Assembly (NCBI GenBank): GCA_035709005.1
Contig: DASTFB010000125.1
Span: 1 to 39,213 of the forward strand
Direction of reading: 5' to 3'
DNA: 39,213 bases
DNA from: Candidatus Methylomirabilota bacterium
GTDB taxonomy: Bacteria; Methylomirabilota; Methylomirabilia; Rokubacteriales; CSP1-6
The position numbers and the translations under genes were made by a program. The notes beneath the pieces were generated by a model. That model saw nothing but the letters and a program-made list of their open reading frames with translations, had not been told where the DNA came from and did not search any database. The stretch's first letter is position 1, and every line of letters begins with the position of its first letter. Shown piece by piece: positions 29,938-38,530 of this stretch.

Positions 29938-31005
29938 TCACCCCAGGCGCCGGCCCTCGGGGTCGAACAGGTAGAGGCGGCCGCCGCGGAAGTCGAACCC
30001 GACGCTCGCGCCCTCCTCGCTCCGGAAGGCGGGCTCGGCCACGGCGATCAGCAGGCGCTCGGCGCCGTGGTCGAGATAGACGAGGGTCTCCTTGCCCAGC
30101 GGCTCGAGCAGCGTCACCCGGGCCCGGTGGCCGCCGCTCACTCCGGCAAGCCGCACGCTCTCGGGCCGGACGCCGAGCGTGACGGGGCCCTCGGGGATCG
30201 GCCCCAGACCGTCCAGCGGGATCTCCCGGTCACCGAAGGCGAAGCGCAGCCCGCCCGGCGTCTTTCGCGCCTCGCCGGGGATGAGGTTCATGGCGGGCGA
30301 GCCGAAGAAGCTGGCCACGAACTGGTTGGCCGGCTCGTAGTAGATCTCCATGGGGGTCCCGAGCTGCTCGATCCAGCCGGCGCGCATGACGACGATGCGA
30401 TCGGCCAGCGTCATCGCCTCTTCCTGATCGTGGGTCACGTAGACGAACGTCTTGGCGAGCCGGCTGTGCAGCGCGTCGATCTCCGCGCGCATCTCTTTCC
30501 GGAGCTTGGCGTCCAGGTTGGAGAGCGGCTCGTCCAGCAGGAAGGCACTCGGGTTGGTGACGAGCGTGCGGGCCAGCGCCACGCGCTGGGCCTCGCCGCC
30601 GCTGCACTGGGCCGGCAGCTTGGCGAGCAGGTGCGTGATGTGCATCGTGCGCGCCACCTGCTCGACGCGCATGCGGATCTCGGTGGGGGCCACCTTCTTC
30701 ACGCGCAGGCCGAAGGCGATATTGTCGTACACGGTCTTGTGCGGAAACAGGGCCAGATTCTGGAACACCATGCCGATGTTCCGCTGGCCCGGGTCGAGGT
30801 CGTTCGCCTGCCGGCCGTCGATGGTGATATCGCCCGACGTCGCCTCCTCCAGGCCCGCGATCATCCTGAGCGTCGTGGTCTTGCCGCAGCCCGACGGGCC
30901 CACCAGCACCAGGAACTCGCCCTCCTTGATCTGCAGGTCCATCTCCTGGACGGCCACCGTGCCCTTGAATTCCTTGCGCACCTTCACCAGGCTGATCTCG
31001 GCCAT
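29938..31005 (-). CDS. Carbohydrate-type ABC ATPase, MalK/UgpC family
   Basis: ATPase of 355 aa. Walker A is GPSGCGKT, the Q-loop is MVFQNLALFPHKTV, the signature is CSGGEAQRVALARTL, Walker B is AFLLDEPLSNLDAKLR, and the H-loop is VTHDQEEAMTLADRIVVM. The C-terminal 120 residues form the TOBE/regulatory domain seen in sugar, glycerol-phosphate and polyamine ATPases (FFGSPAMNLIPGEA, LGVRPESVRL). It energises the importer encoded immediately upstream and is last in that operon, 4 bp after the permease stop. The substrate is not determined by this subunit. Confidence 0.93.
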   Translation of the reverse strand: MAEISLVKVRKEFKGTVAVQEMDLQIKEGEFLVLVGPSGCGKTTTLRMIAGLEEATSGDITIDGRQANDLDPGQRNIGMVFQNLALFPHKTVYDNIAFGLRVKKVAPTEIRMRVEQVARTMHITHLLAKLPAQCSGGEAQRVALARTLVTNPSAFLLDEPLSNLDAKLRKEMRAEIDALHSRLAKTFVYVTHDQEEAMTLADRIVVMRAGWIEQLGTPMEIYYEPANQFVASFFGSPAMNLIPGEARKTPGGLRFAFGDREIPLDGLGPIPEGPVTLGVRPESVRLAGVSGGHRARVTLLEPLGKETLVYLDHGAERLLIAVAEPAFRSEEGASVGFDFRGGRLYLFDPEGRRLG

Positions 31006-31009
31006 GCCG

Positions 31010-31885
31010 CTACCTCTTCAACATCCCGAAGCTGAAGCCTCGGACCAGATGCCGGTGGATCGCGTAGCCGATGGCGATCAGCGGCAGCGTCACCCCGATC
31101 GACATGGCCTGCTGCCAGCCATACAGGCGCCCCTCGGTCGCGCCCTCGTACTTGCTCAGCTGGACCGGCAGGGTGGAGATCTTCGTCGCCGATAGTGTCA
31201 CCGCCATCAGGTACTCGCTCCAGGTGAGGATCAGGATGAACAGGAAGGTCGCGACGACGCCGGACCGGATCAGCGGCAGGACCACCTCCCACAGGGTCCG
31301 CAGGCGGCTGGCCCCGAAGAGCTCGGCCGCCTGCTCCACCTCGATGGGGACCTCGTCGATGAAGCTCTTGGTCATCCACAGCGAATAGGGAAGCGTGGAC
31401 ACGACGTAGATGACGATGAGGCCGACGTAGCTGTCCAGCAGCCCGAGGGTCGCGTAGTAGAGGAGGATGGGCACCGCGACCACGATCGGCGGAATCATGC
31501 GCAGCATCAAAAACCGAAAGAGCGCCCGCTCGCTGAGGATGCCGTAGCGAGAGGCCCCATAGGCCAGGAGCAGGCCCAGGGCCACCGAGAGCGCCGTCGA
31601 GACCCCGGCGATGAAGAGGCTGTTGACCAGGGCGTGGAACGGCGTCTGGATCGAGGCCGACTGGACGTACTGCGTGTCGAGAAGCTCGCCGAACCAGGCG
31701 ACCCGGTAGTTGTTCAGGGTGAAGGGGTTCGGGATCCAGGTCGGGGGCCACGTGAACCACTCGTAGGGCGGCTTGAGCGAGGTCATCACCGACCAGAAGA
31801 GGGGAAACAAGACGACCACGAGCCAGAGACCGAGGATCGTGTAACGGGCGACGTCGGCCAGTTTCCGCCGCGTGCGGCGGGTCAT
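31010..31885 (-). CDS. Carbohydrate-type ABC permease, MalG family
   Basis: Inner-membrane permease of 291 aa with six expected spans. It begins MTRRTRRKLADVARYTILGLWLVVVLFPLFWSVMTSLKPP, the MalG/UgpE-type start. The ATPase-coupling EAA loop reads EVEQAAELFGASRLRTLWEVVLPLIRSG. It ends HRHLVRGFSFGMLKR, the characteristic VxGxTxGAxKG-type tail in variant form. ATG 31885 overlaps the upstream permease stop as ATGA; upstream extension of the frame is antisense noise. Confidence 0.93.
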   Translation of the reverse strand: MTRRTRRKLADVARYTILGLWLVVVLFPLFWSVMTSLKPPYEWFTWPPTWIPNPFTLNNYRVAWFGELLDTQYVQSASIQTPFHALVNSLFIAGVSTALSVALGLLLAYGASRYGILSERALFRFLMLRMIPPIVVAVPILLYYATLGLLDSYVGLIVIYVVSTLPYSLWMTKSFIDEVPIEVEQAAELFGASRLRTLWEVVLPLIRSGVVATFLFILILTWSEYLMAVTLSATKISTLPVQLSKYEGATEGRLYGWQQAMSIGVTLPLIAIGYAIHRHLVRGFSFGMLKR

Positions 31886-32793
31886 GACGAAGGCCGGTAG
31901 AGGGCTTCCAGGGCCCGCTTCTCGCGCAGGAGGATGCGGATGCAGAGGTACACGATAGCGGCCACGATGATGAGGACGAGGTAGGACATGGCGGCGGCCT
32001 TCGAGATGTTGAAGTGCTGCCAGCTCGTGATGTAGAGGTACACGGGCATGGTCTCGGTGTAGCTGCCGGGGCCGCCGCGGGTCAGCGCCCACACCTTCGG
32101 ATACTCCCCTAGAGCCTCCAGGAAGCGGAGGATCAGGGCCAGGACGATGACCGGGCGGAGCAGCGGGAGCTGGATCTGGAAGAAGATCTGCAGCGGGCTG
32201 GCTCCCAGCACCCTGGCCGCCTCGATCGGCTCTCTCGGCATGCCGCTGAGGCCGGCCAGCATCAGGATGAAGACGAACGGGGTCCAGTTCCAGACCTCGA
32301 TGAAGATGATGGACAGGAAGGCCGGGATCGGTTGGGCGAACCACGAGACGCGGATCTCCTGTCCCGTGATCCAGCCGAGCATCTGGTTCAGCGGGCCCTT
32401 CTCCACGAGCAGCATCTCGAAGTTGTACCCGATGGCGATGGGGACGATGAGCATCGGGGTGATGAAGAGCAGATAGAAGAGGCCGCGGCCCCGGAACGGC
32501 TCCCGCATGAGATACGCCAGCGTGAACCCGATGAGCAGGCACAGGACGGTCGAGGCCCCGGCGAAGATCAGCGAGCGCACCAGCGACCAGTGGAACCGCT
32601 CGTCCCCCAGCACGTCGGCGAAGTTCTCCAGGCCGACGAACTCCGCCTCCCACCAGTCGCCGAGATACGCCGTCCACTGGTGCAGGCTGAAGTAAATCTG
32701 AAAGAAGATGATGGGGGCCGCCAGGAACAGCACGGGGACGGCGACGACCGGCAGGATCGTCCACTTGTACCGTCGTCCCTGTCCCCGGGCCAT
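31882..32793 (-). CDS. Carbohydrate-type ABC permease, MalF family
   Basis: Inner-membrane permease of 303 aa. The N-terminus is basic (MARGQGRRYKW), followed by TM1 (TILPVVAVPVLFLAAPIIFFQIYFSL) and the large periplasmic stretch EFVGLENFADVLGDERFHWSLVRSL. The EAA loop is EPIEAARVLGASPLQIFFQIQLPLLRP. This is the usual MalF/UgpA-type layout. It starts 12 bp after the binding-protein stop and overlaps the next permease gene. Confidence 0.93.
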   Translation of the reverse strand: MARGQGRRYKWTILPVVAVPVLFLAAPIIFFQIYFSLHQWTAYLGDWWEAEFVGLENFADVLGDERFHWSLVRSLIFAGASTVLCLLIGFTLAYLMREPFRGRGLFYLLFITPMLIVPIAIGYNFEMLLVEKGPLNQMLGWITGQEIRVSWFAQPIPAFLSIIFIEVWNWTPFVFILMLAGLSGMPREPIEAARVLGASPLQIFFQIQLPLLRPVIVLALILRFLEALGEYPKVWALTRGGPGSYTETMPVYLYITSWQHFNISKAAAMSYLVLIIVAAIVYLCIRILLREKRALEALYRPSS

Positions 32794-32805
32794 CGCTGGG
32801 GCCGG

Positions 32806-34290
32806 TCAGCCCTTCGGCTGATCGATCTTGGGAAACGCCGCCTTGTAGTTGGCCAGGTCCTTGATCAGCAGCTTGCGCCCGATCCGCCGCACCATGCCCG
32901 CCCAGTCGGCCTCGGTCTTCTTGAGGGCCTCGTCGCCGGAGATCGTCCCGACGAAGGCGTCGGTCAGGTTCTTGTCCAGGATGTCGGTGAACTCGAGGAA
33001 CCCGGGCAGCAGGATCGGCGGGCAGCTGACCTCGAGGCACTTCTTGGTCGCCTCGACACCCTGGGGCGTGTACTTGGCCAGGACGCGCTTGTCGGTCATG
33101 TGCTCGGGCGCCCACGCGTCGTGGAACTGCAGCTTGGGATCGGCCACGATGTCGGTGCTGTGCTTCGGGGTGCTCCAGTACTGGCTGAGCCAGTACGCCG
33201 CCTCCGGGTCCTGACCGCGGCGGTTGATGACCAGCGCGATCACCGGCTCGGAGACCGAGCGCTTGACCAGCCGGCCGGTCATCCGCGAGCCCGGGACCAC
33301 GCCGTAGGACCACTTGCCCTTCGTCTTGGAGTCGCCGCGCTCGGCCACGCCGAAGGCGCCCGTCCAGTACGTCCACATGGCGGCGCCGCCGCCGGCCACG
33401 AACGGGATGTTCTGGGTCGTGCCCCAGACGGCGATGTCCCGCGTGGAGTACGGCTTGGTGCCCAGGAACCCCTCCGCGGCCTTGCGCCCCGCGTCGTTGT
33501 ACAGGGTGGGAGTCATGTCGTCGCCGAAGGGGAAGCCGCCGTTCGCGTAGAACTGCATCAGGAACCACACCGTCCCGCCCCAGTTCCGCGAGCGGAGGTC
33601 GGAGACGCCGTAGAGGTCGGGCGGCCGCGTGAAGAACCGGGCCAGCTCCAGATAGTCCTCCCAGGTCTCGGGCCACTTCATCGGCTTGCCGTGCTTGTCC
33701 GCGAACCGCTTGCGCTCGTCGGGGTTCTCGAACAGGTCCTTGCGGATGCCGGTGGCCATGACGTTCCCGTCCGTCACGAACCCGAAGTTCTCCCCGTGGT
33801 AGTGGGTCTGCAGGCTCAGCGGGCCCACCGACCGGTAGACCATCCCGCCCCGCTCCATGAGCTTGTTCAGCGGCTGCAGGTAGCCGGCGTTGACCAGGGT
33901 GGGGATCATCCCGGCCGAGACGTGCACGATGTCGAAGGCGCTGGACTTCGCCACCGCCTCGGCCATGACGCGCGCCGGGATCTGGAAGGTGACGAGGTCC
34001 TGGGTGGCGCCGACGCCGATGCCCGTCTTCTCCTTGAAGTCGGCAGCCAGCGCGCGCATCTGGCCGGGGAAGTACTGGCCCCAGATCAGGACGTTCAGGT
34101 CGAGGTTCTTCTTCAGCGCCTTGGCGCCGTTGATGGCCCGCTGCTCGGGCGTGTCGCCCGGCACCGAAGCGCCCCAGGCGAAATCCGCCGCGAAATAGGG
34201 TCCGCCGAACACGCTCGCGCCGGCAGCCCCGGTCACCTTCAGGAACGCCCGCCTGCTCACCGTTCTGCAATCCCTCCGCGTCTCACTCAT
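32806..34290 (-). CDS. Extracellular solute-binding protein, family 1, Tat signal
   Basis: Periplasmic binding protein of 494 aa. A twin-arginine leader is clear: SRRAFLK (12-18) followed by VTGAAGASVFGG. The mature part has the family 1 pattern: LNVLIWGQYFPGQMRALAADFKEKTGIGV, AFDIVHVSAGMIPTLVNAGYLQPL, and TPTLYNDAGRKAAEGFL. It is longer than most sugar-binding proteins, and the ligand is unknown. I chose ATG 34290 because the Tat motif then sits 11 residues in; the frame continues upstream without coding character. It heads the leftward importer operon. Confidence 0.92.
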   Translation of the reverse strand: MSETRRDCRTVSRRAFLKVTGAAGASVFGGPYFAADFAWGASVPGDTPEQRAINGAKALKKNLDLNVLIWGQYFPGQMRALAADFKEKTGIGVGATQDLVTFQIPARVMAEAVAKSSAFDIVHVSAGMIPTLVNAGYLQPLNKLMERGGMVYRSVGPLSLQTHYHGENFGFVTDGNVMATGIRKDLFENPDERKRFADKHGKPMKWPETWEDYLELARFFTRPPDLYGVSDLRSRNWGGTVWFLMQFYANGGFPFGDDMTPTLYNDAGRKAAEGFLGTKPYSTRDIAVWGTTQNIPFVAGGGAAMWTYWTGAFGVAERGDSKTKGKWSYGVVPGSRMTGRLVKRSVSEPVIALVINRRGQDPEAAYWLSQYWSTPKHSTDIVADPKLQFHDAWAPEHMTDKRVLAKYTPQGVEATKKCLEVSCPPILLPGFLEFTDILDKNLTDAFVGTISGDEALKKTEADWAGMVRRIGRKLLIKDLANYKAAFPKIDQPKG

Positions 34291-34734
34291 GAGTCCCGCT
34301 CCACGGGCCCCTGCGGACCCTTGCCGAGTCAGACCGCGCATCGAGTTCGGACCCAGGTCGGCCGCTACACCGTGGGTGGCACCTCCTTCTCGTTGTGTCG
34401 GGCAACGGCCGCCCGCCGTCGGGCCGCGCCGGCGTGCACGCGTGCTACCGCTTCGTGACGCGCTGGAACGGCGTTGGAGGTGGACACCCGCATCGGGCCG
34501 ACACGAATCCGGACCTGGGCGCAATGCGGGGACTTCAGGCGACGATCGACCGGACCGGTGATCTTGCACCTCCTGCTGGAATGGAGGTGGGGGCGACCAT
34601 ACCAGACAGGGCCGGCCGGTGCAACGCGGGCCCCTGAAAAGGCGGCCGCACCTTGACAGGGGCCGCCTGGCGGCAGTAATGGCACCCTATCTCCGACGCG
34701 CACAGCCGAGTCGAGCTGCCAAAGGAGGCGCCCC
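34291..34734. other. Divergent intergenic region with inverted repeats
   Basis: This 444-bp gap separates the leftward importer operon from the rightward isochorismatase-like gene. I see no convincing gene. CACCTCC (34567-34573) and GGAGGTG (34583-34589) form a perfect 7-bp inverted repeat with a 9-base spacer, a possible operator. GGCGGCC (34641-34647) and GGCCGCC (34661-34667) flank the -35 box of the rightward promoter. Confidence 0.4.
34653..34682 (+). promoter_or_regulatory. Promoter of the isochorismatase-like gene
   Basis: TTGACA (34653-34658), an 18-nt spacer and TAATGG (34677-34682) lie 52 bp before the start codon. The -35 box is perfect and the -10 box moderate. Confidence 0.5.
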
Positions 34735-35478
34735 ATGGCGACAGTCGACATCGTCGACCGGTCCGAGATGATCAGCAAGATGAAAGCCTTACTGGAGATC
34801 AACCCCAAGGAGACGGCCATCGTGACGGTGGACATGCACCGCGGGCACCTCGATCCGCGGGTGGCGACCATGCCGGCGTCCGACGAGGACTGCGAGCGCG
34901 TCATCGCCGCGACCGAGCGCCTGCTCCGGCACGCCCGCGCCGCCGGTGTGCACGTGGTTCACGTCGTGACCGTGCAGCGGCTCATCCCCGGCCTGGGCGC
35001 CGAGGGGCGGGCCTGCCCCTTCTGGGCCAAGCTGAGCCAGATGGTGGAGGCCGATCGCTGGATCCCCGGCAAGAAGAGCACCATCGACTCGCACAACATC
35101 AAGGGCAGCATCCTGACCGAGATCATCCCGTCGCTGTACGAGAAGGACAGGGATTATGTCGTCGACAACAAGAAGCGGCTCAACTGCTTCACCAACACGG
35201 ATCTGGAGCATCTGCTCCGCATCCTGGGCGTGAAGACGATCGTGCTCACCGGCATCAACACCAACACGTGCGTGCTGAACACCGCGTTCTCGGCGCTGGA
35301 CCGGGACTTCGCCGTGGTGGTCATCTCCGACTGTGTCGCCAGCATGTACGGACAGGATCTGCACGTGTTCGCCCTGCAGAACATCGCCCGGTGCATCGGC
35401 TGGGTGCTCACGGTGGACGAGTTCACCGACAAGCTCAAGGCCGGCGCGCGGAGCGAGCTCGTCGCGGCCGCCGTCTGA
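34735..35478 (+). CDS. Isochorismatase-like cysteine hydrolase
   Basis: Cytoplasmic hydrolase of 247 aa. The family triad is visible: Asp33 in IVTVDMHRGH, a Lys at 146/147 in VVDNKKRLNCF, and Cys179 in LTGINTNTCVLNTAF. The family acts on isochorismate, nicotinamide, N-carbamoyl compounds, ureas and biuret. The missing chorismate context and the presence of amide-class genes nearby make an amidase or carbamoyl hydrolase more likely. A strong AAAGGAGG ribosome binding site lies at about 34721-34728. The gene is divergent from the sugar-type importer and ends before a bidirectional terminator. Confidence 0.9.
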   Translation: MATVDIVDRSEMISKMKALLEINPKETAIVTVDMHRGHLDPRVATMPASDEDCERVIAATERLLRHARAAGVHVVHVVTVQRLIPGLGAEGRACPFWAKLSQMVEADRWIPGKKSTIDSHNIKGSILTEIIPSLYEKDRDYVVDNKKRLNCFTNTDLEHLLRILGVKTIVLTGINTNTCVLNTAFSALDRDFAVVVISDCVASMYGQDLHVFALQNIARCIGWVLTVDEFTDKLKAGARSELVAAAV

Positions 35479-35517
35479 CCGCCTCGGAGCAAGCGGGGCC
35501 AGTTTGCGGCTGACGGC

Positions 35518-35544
35518 GGGCGCCCCGGCGAACCCGGGGCGCCC
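35518..35544. terminator. Bidirectional hairpin terminator
   Basis: GGGCGCCCCGG and CCGGGGCGCCC form a perfect 11-bp stem around the five-base loop CGAAC. It lies 40 bp after the rightward hydrolase and 10 bp after the leftward CocE-type gene. No T-run is present, so termination strength is inferred from stem stability. Confidence 0.6.
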
Positions 35545-35553
35545 CGCGGTCTC

Positions 35554-37257
35554 TCAGCGCGGCGGGATCACCGGCAGGAGCAGATAGGCCTCGTGCCCGG
35601 GGCCCGTGTGCACCGTCGTCGTGCCGCGGAAGATCTCGGCCGGCCGGTCGTGGGGATCATTGTGCAGCCAGGGCCCGGAGCCGCGCGAGGGGAACACCGG
35701 CATCTGGTCGGGGCCGGGGCGCTGGAAGTCCTGGCCCGCGATGCCCAGGGCCAGCCTGAAGCCCTTGGGAAGGACGATGCAGGTCGGCCAGATCTCCACG
35801 TCCAGGTCGTAGACCCCGCCGGGCTTCAGCGGTTGCTTGTCGCGGTGCGTGTGATACGGCTGCCACGGCCTGGATTTCTCGGGGTCGAGCTGGCGGTGCG
35901 AGGCGCGTAGCCAGCCCTGGGCGAGCGGCGTGTGCGGGTCGACCGTGCCCTGAAACTCCACCTCCCGTCCGTCGGGCGAGAACGCTTGCACCGTCACGAA
36001 GAGGTCGGCATCCACGGTGCTCGAGGAGATGGGGATCTTGAGCGCCAGGGGACCGGTGATCTCCGTCTCTCTCTCCAGCGGGGGCGAGAGCCAGGTGAGC
36101 CCCTCGCCCGGGGCTTCGAAGGACGCCTGGCCCGCCCTCGCGGGCGGCTCCCAGTCGAGCGCGCCGGCGCCGGCATCCAGGTAGAGCTTCGTCCACTGCG
36201 TGCCTTCGAGCGGCCACGCCTGCTCCTTGCGCAGCTCCACCGCCTCGGTGAAGGGCCTGCGCACATTGAGCCAGACGTGCGGCTCCTTGTCCCACCCATT
36301 CTTCTCGCCCTTCAGGTAGTAGTCGAAGAAGCGCTTCTGCAGCTGCATCCCGTAGGGCAGATAGAACCACTCCTCGTGCCGCCCGGGATGGCCCTCCAGC
36401 CACTTCTCTTTCGACGCCGCCTCGGTGAAGGCCGCGAAGTTCCCACGCGGGTGCAGGCCGAACCCGGCCCAGTTGGCCGGGCTCAAGAACGGCACGGTCA
36501 CCCTGGACCAGTCGGGCGACCGGCCCCGATACCAGTCGTCGTCCATCTCGCGGGCACGGGCATTGGCGAGGTTGTCGCACCGGTTGGCCAGCAGGTCCCG
36601 TTCCGCCAGTTCCTTGGGTCCTGTCGAGCGCTCCTCCATCCAGTGGTCCCACGGCCCTTTGGGGTTGCCGTGCTGCACGGCCTCAACCTGACGCGGATAC
36701 CAGACCTCCATGAACTTGTTCGACAGGATGCCCCCGTGGCGATACCAGTCCCGATACGCGTCCGCCGCACCTTCCCACGGCACCATCGCGGCCAGGTGGG
36801 GCGGCTGGAGCGCTGCCACGTGCCACTGGTTGATCGCGTAGTACGAGATGCCGTTGAGCCCGACCTTGCCGTTCGACCAGGCCTGCGTCCCGGCCCACTC
36901 GATGCAGTGATAGAAATCCCGGGTCTCGCGCGGCGAGAAGATGTCGAGGTACCCCGGCGAGCGGCCGGCCCCGCGCGAGTCCACGCGCACCACGGCGTAG
37001 CCCCACGGCACCCAGATCTCGGGATCCACCGTCTCCCACGTCAGGAAGCTGCGGGTCGAGCCCTCCAGGATGTCGGGATGCTTGCCGACGAGCCAGTCCC
37101 ACATGGGTTTGTAGTGATCCTGGTACTTCACCCCTTTGCCGTACGGTCCCATGGTCATGATCACCGGCACGCGTTCTTGCGTGTCCGGGCGGTACACGTC
37201 CGCCTTGAGCACGAGACCGTCGTCCATGGGGATGTCCAGGTCGCGCTGGACGATCAT
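35554..37257 (-). CDS. CocE/NonD family hydrolase
   Basis: Alpha/beta hydrolase of 567 aa from the CocE/X-Pro dipeptidyl-peptidase (S15) group, which cleaves esters or amides. The N-terminal domain has MDDGLVLKADVYRPD, AVVRVDSRGAGRSPG and the nucleophile elbow VGLNGISYYAINQW with Ser138. A jelly-roll-like C-terminal domain follows from about residue 350 (LSPPLERETEITGPLALKI, DADLFVTVQAFSPDG). No signal peptide, so it is probably cytoplasmic. A GGGAGGGG site precedes ATG 37257. It is divergent from the MetE-like gene with 98 bp between. Substrate unknown. Confidence 0.92.
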   Translation of the reverse strand: MIVQRDLDIPMDDGLVLKADVYRPDTQERVPVIMTMGPYGKGVKYQDHYKPMWDWLVGKHPDILEGSTRSFLTWETVDPEIWVPWGYAVVRVDSRGAGRSPGYLDIFSPRETRDFYHCIEWAGTQAWSNGKVGLNGISYYAINQWHVAALQPPHLAAMVPWEGAADAYRDWYRHGGILSNKFMEVWYPRQVEAVQHGNPKGPWDHWMEERSTGPKELAERDLLANRCDNLANARAREMDDDWYRGRSPDWSRVTVPFLSPANWAGFGLHPRGNFAAFTEAASKEKWLEGHPGRHEEWFYLPYGMQLQKRFFDYYLKGEKNGWDKEPHVWLNVRRPFTEAVELRKEQAWPLEGTQWTKLYLDAGAGALDWEPPARAGQASFEAPGEGLTWLSPPLERETEITGPLALKIPISSSTVDADLFVTVQAFSPDGREVEFQGTVDPHTPLAQGWLRASHRQLDPEKSRPWQPYHTHRDKQPLKPGGVYDLDVEIWPTCIVLPKGFRLALGIAGQDFQRPGPDQMPVFPSRGSGPWLHNDPHDRPAEIFRGTTTVHTGPGHEAYLLLPVIPPR

Positions 37258-37355
37258 GGCGGCCCCTCCCTTCGCAGGCTGGAGGCAGTATAGTCCCGTC
37301 GGATCGACCGCGGCGCGGGCGGACTGCCCCGTCGGCGCCGGCCACGGAGGAACGT

Positions 37356-38528
37356 ATGAAGGCTACCAGGAAGCTCAAGCTGCCCACAACGATCACCGGA
37401 TCGCTCCCGCGGCCCGCCTGGTACACGGTTAACCTCGGGACCCGGCCGTTCCGCGAGGCCCTGGGCGACGCGCGCTACCGCGAGCAGTACACCGACGCCG
37501 TGGGCACGTACATCCGCGACCAGGAACGGGCCGGGCTCGACATCGTCACGGACGGCGACGCCCGGTTCGACAGCGACGTGGGCGGCATGAGCTGGTTCCA
37601 GTATCCCGCCCGGCGATTCACGGGGCTTGCCGGCGTCAGCTACTACCGCGCGCAGAAGGGCTACGGGGGCGCCGGCAAGGGCGACATCATCTTCGAGGTC
37701 ATGGAGAGCCGCACGATGCCCCGCTGCGTGGGCAAGATCGAGCGGGGACCGCTGCACTACACGTACCTGTGGAAGCTCGCCCAGGGCCTGACCACCCGGC
37801 CGGTGAAATTCGGCACGATCACCCCCGAGCTCATCGGCACCACCGTCGCCAACGAGCACTACGCGACCGTGCAGGAGCTCCTCCACGACATCAGCGGGGC
37901 CATGCGCGAGGAGTTGCTGGAGCTGGCCCGGGCCGGCTGCCCCGTCATCCAGATGGAGGAGCCCAACATCCATCTGATCGGCATCCAGCGGCAGGCCGGG
38001 GCCCGACTGGACGTGGAGTTCTTCGTGGAGATCTTCAACAACACGGTCAAGGGGCTCCGGGACCTGACCGAGGTATGGTGCCACACCTGCTGGGGCAATC
38101 CCGCCCAGCAACGCCTCTTCGCCGCGCCGCAGTCCTACCGGGACGCCCTGCCCCACCTGGCCCGGCTCGACGTGGACGTGCTCACCTTCGAGTGCGCGAC
38201 CACCGACGGCATTGATTTGGAATTGATCGGCAAGGCCATCCGGGACCAGAAGATCGCCATCGGCGTGGTGGACCATCGCAACCTGCAAGTGGAGCGACCC
38301 GAGCAGGTCGCCGCGCTGATCCGGAAGGCCCTGCAGCACATCCCGGCGGAGCGGCTGATCCTCTCCTCGGACTGCGGCTTCGGCCGCGAGGGCATGAGCC
38401 GCCGCATCGCCTTCTACAAGATGGTCTCCATCGTCCGCGGCGCCAACATCGTCCGGCGCGAGCTGGGATTGCCCGAGGCCGAATGCCGCGCCGCCGACCC
38501 GCGCTTCGCCCTCGTCGACGAGCTGTGA
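37356..38528 (+). CDS. Cobalamin-independent methionine synthase-like protein (MetE C-terminal type)
   Basis: Protein of 390 aa with the zinc-dependent UROD/MetE barrel only, lacking the MetE N-terminal half. Zinc ligands are recognisable as His243 and Cys245 (VWCHTCWGNP), Glu279 (LTFECATTDG) and Cys340 (SSDCGFGREGM). The N-terminal TTITGSLPRPAWY and VTDGDARFDSD are typical. Stand-alone members act as methyltransferases with unusual donors or in corrinoid-free thiol transfer; some relate to epoxyalkane:coenzyme M transferase. The methyl donor here is unknown. A GGAGGAA site precedes ATG 37356. The downstream gene converges with 2 bp between stops. Confidence 0.9.
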   Translation: MKATRKLKLPTTITGSLPRPAWYTVNLGTRPFREALGDARYREQYTDAVGTYIRDQERAGLDIVTDGDARFDSDVGGMSWFQYPARRFTGLAGVSYYRAQKGYGGAGKGDIIFEVMESRTMPRCVGKIERGPLHYTYLWKLAQGLTTRPVKFGTITPELIGTTVANEHYATVQELLHDISGAMREELLELARAGCPVIQMEEPNIHLIGIQRQAGARLDVEFFVEIFNNTVKGLRDLTEVWCHTCWGNPAQQRLFAAPQSYRDALPHLARLDVDVLTFECATTDGIDLELIGKAIRDQKIAIGVVDHRNLQVERPEQVAALIRKALQHIPAERLILSSDCGFGREGMSRRIAFYKMVSIVRGANIVRRELGLPEAECRAADPRFALVDEL

Positions 38529-38530
38529 GG

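Noticed and set aside
34365-34904. Minus-strand frame across the 444-bp intergenic gap
   Set aside because: No ribosome binding site or family features; it overlaps the promoter and start of the isochorismatase-like gene.
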